This document shows positions 1 through 4,673 of a stretch of DNA of 10,620 nt, piece after piece. Origin of the DNA: an uncultured Nitrospinaceae bacterium (GTDB lineage Bacteria > Nitrospinota > Nitrospinia > Nitrospinales > VA-1); assembly GCA_913043155.1 (NCBI GenBank), contig CAJWLY010000033.1:1-10620 (forward strand). The letters run 5' to 3'. The notes under the pieces were generated by a model. That model was not told the DNA's origin. It was given only the letters and a program-made list of their open reading frames with translations, and made no database searches. The first letter of the stretch is position 1. Each line of letters opens with the position of its first letter. Position numbers and translations under genes: made by a program.

Positions 1-182
1 TACAGGAGAGTTCCGACAATTTTTGACAGAAGCAGGTCGACGAGCCCCAGAAATAAAGCCATAAAAAACACCACCAACAACACCACGGCCGTCCCACCTA
101 AGGCTTCTTTTTTGGAAGGCCAGGTGACTTTCTTTACCTCACCCTTGACCTCAGATAAAAATTGAATCGCTTTTGCAATCAT
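1..182 (-). CDS. secE: Preprotein translocase subunit SecE (partial, 3' end cut by window edge)
   Basis: SecE is the small essential membrane subunit of the SecYEG protein-conducting channel in the inner membrane. The visible 60 residues start MIAKAIQFLSEVKGEVKKV and carry the SecE hallmark: an amphipathic cytoplasmic helix ending in the motif KKVTWPSKKEA (about residues 17-27), followed by one hydrophobic transmembrane segment (about residues 31-56, rich in V, L and F). This is the short single-TM form; the family usually ends a few residues beyond this point, so only a handful of codons are missing. The ATG at 182-180 puts the family-typical N-terminus at the start; a modest GGAAG lies about 9 bases upstream. 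It is the last gene of the tRNA-rpmG-tRNA-Trp block, and nusG would be expected next, outside the window. Confidence 0.93.
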   Translation of the reverse strand, partial: MIAKAIQFLSEVKGEVKKVTWPSKKEALGGTAVVLLVVFFMALFLGLVDLLLSKIVGTLL

Positions 183-211
183 CAATAATCACTTCCAACC
201 CAAATACGCTA

Positions 212-285
212 CAGGCCAGGAGGGATTCGAACCCCCAACCACCAGATTTGGAGTCCGGCGCTCTAGCCGTTAGAGCTACTGGCCT
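212..285 (-). tRNA. tRNA-Trp (anticodon CCA)
   Basis: A full cloverleaf can be drawn. The acceptor stem AGGCCAG pairs perfectly with CTGGCCT, the anticodon loop CTCCAAA sits on the stem CCGGA/TCTGG (one G-T pair), and the T arm is GGGGG-TTCGAAT-CCCTC with one G-T pair. The anticodon CCA reads UGG. The discriminator base is G, as is usual for bacterial tRNA-Trp. No CCA tail is encoded after it, so the tail must be added by CCA-adding enzyme. It lies between rpmG and secE, the standard position of trpT in many bacteria. Confidence 0.96.
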
Positions 286-388
286 ATTCGAATTTCCAAG
301 TGCCCACTCAACAGGCTCGGAAGCCAAATAGCGCCTTCACGCCCACTTCTCGGACCTTCCATACGCCGGCCTACGCCGCTCTTTAGCT

Positions 389-538
389 TTACTTGGTTTC
401 CTTGTGGAGGGTGTGCTTTCGACAAAACCTGCAATATTTTTTAAATTCCAAGCGTTGAGTGGTCTTTTTTTTGTTTTTGGTCGTCGAATAATTCTTACGC
501 TTGCAGTCGCCGCAAGCCAACTGAATAATGTCTCTCAT
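389..538 (-). CDS. rpmG: 50S ribosomal protein L33 (zinc-ribbon form)
   Basis: L33 is a small protein of the large ribosomal subunit near the E site. The translation is 49 residues, the normal length, beginning MRDIIQLACGDCKRKNYSTT and ending HTLHKETK. Two CxxC pairs (C9-C12 and C36-C39) are intact, so this is the zinc-binding C+ form rather than the cysteine-free form made under zinc limitation. The frame is too short for simple length cut-offs but the family match is clear. No strong Shine-Dalgarno is visible before the ATG (only a GGGA-like stretch very close to it). Its place between tRNA-Thr and tRNA-Trp is the usual tuf-rpmG-trpT-secE position, except that tuf is missing. Confidence 0.95.
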   Translation of the reverse strand: MRDIIQLACGDCKRKNYSTTKNKKKTTQRLEFKKYCRFCRKHTLHKETK

Positions 539-633
539 AATCCCAAACCCAACATTAAAGTTCCAAAACCGTCCAACTAGGAAACCATTTCCAAAAAAAC
601 CGTCCCGCTCGAACCAATATCTTTTCTATAAAA

Positions 634-705
634 AGCCCACGATCGGAATTGAACCGATGACCTCTTCCTTACCAAGGAAGTGCTCCACCCCTGAGCTACG
701 TGGGC
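634..705 (-). tRNA. tRNA-Thr (anticodon GGU)
   Basis: The acceptor stem GCCCACG pairs with CGTGGGC. The D arm has the usual AGCTCAG...GGAGC pattern, the anticodon stem is CTTCC/GGAAG with loop TTGGTAA, and the T arm contains GGTTCAATTCC. The anticodon GGT reads ACC and ACU threonine codons. The discriminator is T and no CCA follows (TTT), so the tail is added after transcription. It is the last tRNA before rpmG; in the classical arrangement tuf would follow here. Confidence 0.96.
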
Positions 706-739
706 ATCTAATCCCCTAACAACCAACCCAATTTCAGGG

Positions 740-816
740 TGGAGCGGGAAACGGGACTCGAACCCGCGACCCTCAGCTTGGAAGGCTGACGCTCTAGCCA
801 ACTGAGCTATTCCCGC
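740..816 (-). tRNA. tRNA-Gly (anticodon UCC)
   Basis: The acceptor stem GCGGGAA pairs with TTCCCGC. The anticodon loop TTCCAAG carries TCC, which reads GGA and GGG glycine codons, and the T arm contains GGGTTCGAGTCCC. The discriminator T at 743 is followed by an encoded CCA (742-740), unlike its neighbours tRNA-Thr(GGU) and tRNA-Tyr. It is part of the Thr-Tyr-Gly-Thr tRNA quartet known from many bacterial tuf operons. Confidence 0.96.
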
Positions 817-837
817 ATCGCCCTAAACCAAAAAAAA

Positions 838-919
838 TGGGGAGGGGAGGATTCGAACCTCCGAAGGCTGAGCCGACAGATTTACAGTCTGTTCCCTTTG
901 GCCACTCGGGAACCTCCCC
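838..919 (-). tRNA. tRNA-Tyr (anticodon GUA)
   Basis: This is a class II tRNA of 82 bases with a long variable arm (around CGGCTCAGCC). The acceptor stem GGGGAGG pairs with CCTCCCC, the anticodon stem is CAGA/TCTG with loop CTGTAAA, giving anticodon GTA, and the T arm is GGAGG-TTCGAAT-CCTCC. The discriminator is A. The bases after it are TTT, so no CCA is encoded. It lies between tRNA-Thr(UGU) and tRNA-Gly as in the classical quartet. Confidence 0.95.
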
Positions 920-1041
920 GCATTCTGTAGAGGACGGTCCCTAACGATCATCCTCCACTCACCAGACGGCAATATCGGAATAGCCGCCCACAACGGGGCG
1001 CTAACACCCTAAGGTTTTCCTTTTCAACTTGCCAATTAAGG

Positions 1042-1117
1042 TGGAGCTGGCAAAGGGATTCGAACCCCCGACCTGCTGATTACAAATCAGCTGCTCTACC
1101 AACTGAGCTATGCCAGC
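1042..1117 (-). tRNA. tRNA-Thr (anticodon UGU)
   Basis: The acceptor stem GCTGGCA pairs with TGCCAGC. The D arm is TAGCTCAGTTGGTAGAGC, the anticodon stem is GCTGA/TCAGC with loop TTTGTAA, and the T arm is GGGGG-TTCGAAT-CCCTT. The anticodon TGT reads ACA and ACG threonine codons. The discriminator T is followed by an encoded CCA (1044-1042). This is the first gene of the operon, about 13 bases downstream of the predicted transcription start. Confidence 0.96.
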
Positions 1118-1137
1118 CCAGCAAACGAAAAACTTTG

Positions 1138-1167
1138 ATGCTACAAAACCTGTCTAAATTTTGTCAA
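1138..1167 (-). promoter_or_regulatory. Sigma70-type promoter of the tRNA-rpmG-secE operon
   Basis: On the minus strand a perfect -35 box TTGACA (1167-1162) is followed after 18 bases by TAGCAT (1143-1138), which matches the -10 consensus at four of six positions. A start near 1131 would give a leader of about 13 bases before tRNA-Thr(UGU). Position and quality fit a strong stable-RNA promoter. No equally good promoter was seen inside the block, so the downstream genes probably share this transcript. Confidence 0.7.
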
Positions 1168-1537
1168 GCACAAAAGCCTATCGCATGTATTTTAGGTGAA
1201 TCCAAGGGTCTGATGAACAAGGAATGGGCCTTCTGAAACCGACAGTCTACCACGCACCTCCTGAATTTTACAGGAAAAATATACAAAAATTATTTTTTTT
1301 TTGAATTTTGTTTGAAAACCTGACAAATACTCACAAATCGGACCAATAAGACTATTCTTTCAATGAGTTAATTAGTAACGACCTGTGGACTCCCTTTTAT
1401 GATCCTGCCGGAAAACCTCAATCTTCATTTAGTGTAGGGGCCGCAAATCGGGGGAAGGTGAACCATTGGCCATCCTTTAGAGGGGTTTACGATGACATTT
1501 TCCATCAGCGGTCGAATTAAAGGGCCCGGAGCTTGAT
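1168..1537. other. Intergenic stretch without a recognisable gene
   Basis: These 370 bases separate the tRNA operon from the 3' end of the amidohydrolase gene; both are on the minus strand. The left half is AT-rich with a run of ten T (1293-1302 on the plus strand). A small inverted repeat, TCCTG/CAGGA around a 7-base centre, lies near 1260-1275. A minus-strand AGGAGG near 1258 precedes only a frame of about 30 codons that resembles nothing known to me. No convincing terminator was found for the amidohydrolase gene. Confidence 0.6.
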
Positions 1538-2758
1538 TTAAAACACCCGCTTCCCGCCTGCCATTACGAAATCGGCTCCGGTGCGCTCCGGATCGAAGGG
1601 GACGCCAACCCAGTCGGCACACCCTCCCTCCACGCTGAATCCAATCAAGTCTGCGGGACGCCCGGTTTCAATCGCGCCGCAGTCCATCCCAAGCACCTCG
1701 GCCCCGCCGCGTGTGGCCATATAAAGAAGCTCTTCTCTCGATACACCAGCCAGCATTTCCTCCGCCGCGCGCAGTTCACCGAGGAAGTTCAGTGACTCGT
1801 TACTAGCCAGCGAATCGGTACCCAGTCCGACAACCACACCCCGGTCTAGAAGTTTTCGCACTGGCATGTATCGACTGCGCCCGAACCAGCGGGTGCTTTG
1901 CGGGCAAAACACCGCCTTTACATTTTTGGGTGCGAGAAGATCGAGATCGCCCTCTGCTAGATTCAAGTGCACCGCGACCAACGAATCGAGCACACCGAGT
2001 GAATCAAGGTAGCGGACCGGGCTCATGTCCGGTGGAGTCCACGAGTCGTCGAACATACCACGCTCAACAAGCAGGTCTTTTATATCGCCTCCGCCATCTT
2101 CCAGGATCCTCACCTCTTCGGGAAGCTCCGCCACATGACACGACAACGGGCAATTGTAATGATCGGCAAGACGCTTCAACTCGCCAAACAGTTCGGGCGA
2201 AACCGAATAGGGTGCATGCGGGGCCAGACCCCATCGGACCGATCCATCATTAGACGGGCGCTGCTTGAGAATCGGCTCCAACCGTTCCACTACTGGACCG
2301 GCAAGAGAAGGATGGAACCCAAGTACCTCAAGAAACAGGGTTTGACGAAACGGAAGCCTTGTGTACTCGGTAATGAGTTCCGCCTGTGGTAGATGGTCGG
2401 CGAGCGCGGTCACGCCCGAGCGTGCCATCTCTTTTGCCTGCGCGTGGAGGGTGATGACTCGATTTTCCCAACTCACCTTTTCGTTTTCATCAATCAGTGA
2501 TCGGACCCAGTCCGTGAACCGTTCCCGGCGAGGGATGCGTCCTTTAAGGGCCGAAAGAGCGAGATGGCAATGCGCGTTGACGAATCCGGGAAGGAGAAGC
2601 GAGTCCGACAAATCGGCGAGTTCACCCTCAACCGGACCTCTCTGGTTCGTGTCGATATTTTTTATCCGGCCCCGTTCGACTACCAGTTGCCCATTTTCTA
2701 CAGGCGTCTCGCCGGTCATCTTAAGCAGGGCGCGAAACCGAATAGTGTATGTATCCAT
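1538..2758 (-). CDS. COG0402-type metal-dependent amidohydrolase, possibly aminodeoxyfutalosine deaminase
   Basis: A 406-residue cytosolic hydrolase of the amidohydrolase superfamily (ATZ/TRZ, chlorohydrolase-like), which removes amino or halide groups from heterocyclic substrates. The short N-terminal beta domain (about 1-55) leads into a TIM barrel. Metal and catalytic residues are in place: NAHCH (H63, H65), the APHAPYS segment (H181), CHVAE (H208 and E211), VHLN (H264) and GTDSLASNESLN (D315). The C-terminus returns to the beta domain (GRPADLIGF, 366-374). The FTDWV segment after the HxH motif and the GTDSLASN segment resemble the group that includes the aminodeoxyfutalosine deaminase of the futalosine menaquinone route. 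That role is an inference: no other mqn gene is in the window, and guanine or S-adenosylhomocysteine deaminases are alternatives. The ATG at 2758 has only a weak upstream purine stretch. A 172-base gap separates it from the upstream gene. Confidence 0.9.
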   Translation of the reverse strand: MDTYTIRFRALLKMTGETPVENGQLVVERGRIKNIDTNQRGPVEGELADLSDSLLLPGFVNAHCHLALSALKGRIPRRERFTDWVRSLIDENEKVSWENRVITLHAQAKEMARSGVTALADHLPQAELITEYTRLPFRQTLFLEVLGFHPSLAGPVVERLEPILKQRPSNDGSVRWGLAPHAPYSVSPELFGELKRLADHYNCPLSCHVAELPEEVRILEDGGGDIKDLLVERGMFDDSWTPPDMSPVRYLDSLGVLDSLVAVHLNLAEGDLDLLAPKNVKAVFCPQSTRWFGRSRYMPVRKLLDRGVVVGLGTDSLASNESLNFLGELRAAEEMLAGVSREELLYMATRGGAEVLGMDCGAIETGRPADLIGFSVEGGCADWVGVPFDPERTGADFVMAGGKRVF

Positions 2759-2788
2759 GCTTACATTTTACTCGCCCATGGGTTATGG

Positions 2789-2813
2789 GAGCAATAATGA
2801 TACGTTATTGCCC
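2789..2813 (-). repeat. Inverted repeat in the leader of the amidohydrolase gene
   Basis: GCAATAA (2791-2797) and TTATTGC (2805-2811) form a perfect 7-base inverted repeat with a 7-base centre, extendable by one G-T and one G-C pair on the minus-strand RNA. It lies about 30-55 bases upstream of the ATG at 2758 and downstream of a possible -10 box, so it would sit in the 5' leader or act as an operator. There is no T run after it on the minus strand, so it is not a standard terminator. Confidence 0.5.
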
Positions 2814-2853
2814 GCCCAAACTTAGACGCCGATATTTATATCTTACTTTCCCT

Positions 2854-2873
2854 ATTATAGTCGGGAGTCGGGG
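2854..2873 (-). promoter_or_regulatory. Possible promoter element upstream of the amidohydrolase gene
   Basis: The minus strand reads a perfect TATAAT (2859-2854), about 95 bases before the amidohydrolase start. Directly upstream of it are two tandem copies of CCCGACT (about 2859-2872, the second overlapping the -10 by two bases). No good -35 box is found at 16-18 bases (only an AT-rich TTAAAA-like sequence), so if this is a promoter it may depend on an activator. The call is tentative. Confidence 0.35.
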
Positions 2874-2930
2874 CCCTTTTTAAAACGGATTCGCAGCTTT
2901 GTTCGAGAACGGTTTATCCGGTATTTGGGT

Positions 2931-3308
2931 TTATTGTTCAGATCGGAGGGCGGGCAGTTCGTTGAAGCGGATGTGCGTTCCAGGGTAGCCTTCTTTGAGC
3001 AGGATGTCGATCACCTGCTTGATCGCTGTGACGTGCCGTTTGCGTGATTGCACTCCATCGAAATGAGGGTCCTCTTCTTCGATGGAGATCACCCCAGACC
3101 CAGAGTAGTTACAGTAGAACGCACCGAGCGGGCGGAATCGGCATGCATTATCAGACTCGGAACAGGAATTGACGATGACCATAAACATATCTCCACCGGA
3201 GCCAGGGTACACTTCGAATAGTCCGTTTCTTTGAACCGCGTGGCGGCGACAGTAGTCGACGACACGGAGAACATCTTCCAAAGGTGCGGTTCGATAAACG
3301 CAGTGCAT
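2931..3308 (-). CDS. Hypothetical protein of 125 residues, unknown family
   Basis: I do not recognise this protein. It starts MHCVYRTAPLEDVLRVVDYC and ends ELPALRSEQ. There is no signal peptide or membrane segment, so it is probably cytosolic. Its N-terminal part (about 8-24) and C-terminal part (about 92-107, VTAIKQVIDILLKEGY) look helical, and the centre (about 38-77) looks like beta strands. Five cysteines (3, 20, 49, 56, 66) are present, three of them within residues 49-66, but no regular metal-binding spacing is seen. The acidic run EEED is at 77-80. It is supported as a gene by a GGAAGA Shine-Dalgarno ending about six bases before the ATG, by filling the gap between two operons, and by protein-like composition. 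It is divergent from glyQ with 132 bases between starts. Confidence 0.65.
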   Translation of the reverse strand: MHCVYRTAPLEDVLRVVDYCRRHAVQRNGLFEVYPGSGGDMFMVIVNSCSESDNACRFRPLGAFYCNYSGSGVISIEEEDPHFDGVQSRKRHVTAIKQVIDILLKEGYPGTHIRFNELPALRSEQ

Positions 3309-3363
3309 ATTTTTCTTCCAGCATAAATTGACAGATTCACAGCTTACCAGAAAGACGGAAATT

Positions 3364-3420
3364 TTGACGACATTAACAAGTGACGATTACCGCATCAAAG
3401 CGCGGTTGACTTTTAACAAG
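3364..3420. repeat. Two near-identical 15-17 base direct repeats in the divergent glyQ upstream region
   Basis: The sequence TTGAC-GACA-TTAACAAG (3364-3380) is repeated as TTGAC-TT-TTAACAAG (3406-3420), start-to-start 42 bases, close to four helical turns. Both begin with a TTGAC that could serve as a -35 box for glyQ, but the spaced -10 positions (around 3387-3392 and 3429-3434) are poor. The repeats may be operator sites or chance similarity of AT-rich promoter DNA. They lie in the 132 bases between the divergent starts of the hypothetical gene and glyQ. No T-box leader features were seen. Confidence 0.35.
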
Positions 3421-3440
3421 GCCTTTGATAGACAGCAGTC

Positions 3441-4319
3441 ATGACTTTTCAGGATGTGATTTTCACATTGCAACGCTACTGGACATCACACGGATGCGTC
3501 GCGCACCAACCTTATGACATCGAAGTCGGCGCGGGAACGTTTAATCCAGCCACTTTTTTCCGCGTACTTGGACCAGAACCGTACAGCGCGGCCTACGTCG
3601 AACCCTCCCGCCGTCCCACGGACGGACGGTACGGGGAAAACCCGAATCGCCTGCAACATTATTATCAGTATCAGGTGATTCTGAAACCGTCCCCGGAAGA
3701 TGTGCAGAACCTCTACCTCGAAAGCCTAACCGCGCTGGGGATCGATCCCTTGAAACACGACATCCGGTTTGTAGAAGACGACTGGGAATCGCCCACGCTC
3801 GGGGCCTGGGGCCTGGGCTGGGAGGTCTGGCTCGATGGAATGGAGATCACCCAGTTCACTTATTTCCAGCAGGTGGGCGGAATCGATCTGAAACCGGTCA
3901 CCGCAGAACTGACTTACGGCCTAGAACGGATCGCCATGTACCTGCAGAATATCGATAACGTGTTTGACCTCCAATGGAACAACACCATCAAATACGGCGA
4001 CGTTCATCTGGAAACAGAAAAACAATTTTCCCATTTCAATTTTGAAGCATCGAACAAGGACAGGCTCTTCCAGTGGTTCGAAATGTATGAGGCTGAAGCG
4101 GTAGACTTACTGGAAAAAAACCTGGTTCTGCCCGCTTACGATTTCACTCTCAAGTGTTCACACGCCTTCAATCAGTTGGATGCTCGCGGAGCGATCAGTG
4201 TGACCGAGCGAACGGGTTTCATTGGCAGGGTAAGAAAGCTCGCGCGGCGGTGTGCCGAGGAGTACGTTCGCCAACGCGAGGAAATGGGATACCCATTGCT
4301 GAATCGCACGCCCTCCTAA
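3441..4319 (+). CDS. glyQ: Glycyl-tRNA synthetase alpha subunit
   Basis: This is the catalytic alpha subunit (292 residues) of the bacterial alpha2-beta2 glycyl-tRNA synthetase, which activates glycine with ATP and, with GlyS, charges tRNA-Gly in the cytosol. The class II aminoacyl-tRNA synthetase core is well preserved: VGAGTFNPATFFRVLGPEP (29-47), the family signature SRRPTDGRYGENPNRLQHYYQ (56-76), HDIRFVEDDWESPTLGAWGLGWEVW (106-130) and the motif-3-like TAELTYGLERIAMY (154-167). The C-terminal helical part includes HAFNQLDARGAISVTER, also typical. Length is normal for the family. The ATG at 3441 fits the conserved N-terminus (MTFQDVIFTLQRYW), but no Shine-Dalgarno of note precedes it. It belongs with glyS downstream, from which it is separated by a long gap instead of the usual close junction. 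Confidence 0.98.
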   Translation: MTFQDVIFTLQRYWTSHGCVAHQPYDIEVGAGTFNPATFFRVLGPEPYSAAYVEPSRRPTDGRYGENPNRLQHYYQYQVILKPSPEDVQNLYLESLTALGIDPLKHDIRFVEDDWESPTLGAWGLGWEVWLDGMEITQFTYFQQVGGIDLKPVTAELTYGLERIAMYLQNIDNVFDLQWNNTIKYGDVHLETEKQFSHFNFEASNKDRLFQWFEMYEAEAVDLLEKNLVLPAYDFTLKCSHAFNQLDARGAISVTERTGFIGRVRKLARRCAEEYVRQREEMGYPLLNRTPS

Positions 4320-4654
4320 CCCCCCCCCTCTGGAATTGATCCATGTTTTGCCAGGGTTTGAGTCAAAAACCTGTTGTTGGGTTGGGACGAAATGGGTTTC
4401 TCGGATAACACAATACTCCAGGATCTACTGCTCGTAGGAAGACAAACCATCCTGAGAAATGGCGGGTGTTCCTTTGATATTTTTTCAACCCCGTCCCCGC
4501 TGGAAGGAGAGGCCCTGTCCTGTATTTTCTGCTTGATAAATAGCCCACATCAACTATCATCAACCCCTTGAGTTTAGGGGGGCAACATGGCTGGTCCGGC
4601 GACAAGCTCGGCTCCCTTCTTCCCTTTGGTGTTATTCAAAAACCACCTCGATCC
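4320..4654 (+). other. Long glyQ-glyS intergenic region with a C9 tract and a short overlapping frame
   Basis: These 335 bases lie between the stop of glyQ and the conserved start of glyS. They open with nine C (4320-4328) right after the glyQ stop. An imperfectly placed inverted repeat CAGGAT/ATCCTG flanks about 24 bases near 4421-4457. No terminator with a T run and no clear promoter was found. Frames of 60-80 codons on either strand use non-ATG starts or lack a ribosome binding site and resemble nothing I know. The region may be degenerate interspersed-repeat DNA, since it contains the low-complexity segment CCCCGTCCCCGCTGGAAGGA. Confidence 0.5.
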
Positions 4655-4673
4655 ATGCCAGAACTGTTTTTAG
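4587..4673 (+). CDS. Possible 28-codon leader peptide overlapping the start of glyS
   Basis: A small frame starts with ATG at 4587, five bases after the purine run AGGGGGGC, the best Shine-Dalgarno-like sequence in this part of the window. It reads MAGPATSSAPFFPLVLFKNH and ends with TAG at 4671-4673, 16 bases past the first base of the glyS start codon and in another frame. glyS itself has no visible Shine-Dalgarno. Translation of this frame could therefore bring ribosomes to the glyS start (translational coupling). The peptide has no glycine run, so a classical attenuation leader is not indicated. It may also be a chance frame. Confidence 0.3.
   Translation: MAGPATSSAPFFPLVLFKNHLDPCQNCF

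Noticed and set aside
528..801. Open frames on both strands (63 and 74 codons) across 528-801
   Set aside because: They read through tRNA-Thr(GGU) and tRNA-Gly and the start of rpmG, and their peptides are translations of tRNA sequence.
1283..1302. A/T-rich run with ten T as a rho-independent terminator
   Set aside because: The nearby TCCTG/CAGGA inverted repeat is short, lies 17 or more bases from the T run, and no gene on the plus strand ends there.
1425..1622. 65-codon minus-strand frame overlapping the end of the amidohydrolase gene
   Set aside because: Its first half is an out-of-frame reading of a well-conserved gene, it lacks a ribosome binding site, and the rest resembles no protein I know.
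1930..2825. Several plus-strand frames of 77-154 codons
   Set aside because: They are antisense to the amidohydrolase, whose catalytic residues are all intact, and have arginine/serine-rich, unprotein-like composition.
3309..3440. T-box riboswitch upstream of glyQ
   Set aside because: The 132-base divergent region is too short, and no T-box sequence, specifier stem or terminator/antiterminator pair is visible.
4363..4605. Frames of 65-80 codons on both strands in the glyQ-glyS gap
   Set aside because: One uses a TTG start without a ribosome site, the other has low-complexity proline/arginine content; neither resembles a known protein.
4568..4654. TTG at 4568 as start of glyS, adding 29 residues
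   Set aside because: Family members begin at the conserved MPEL segment, which corresponds to the ATG at 4655, and the added residues do not look like GlyS.
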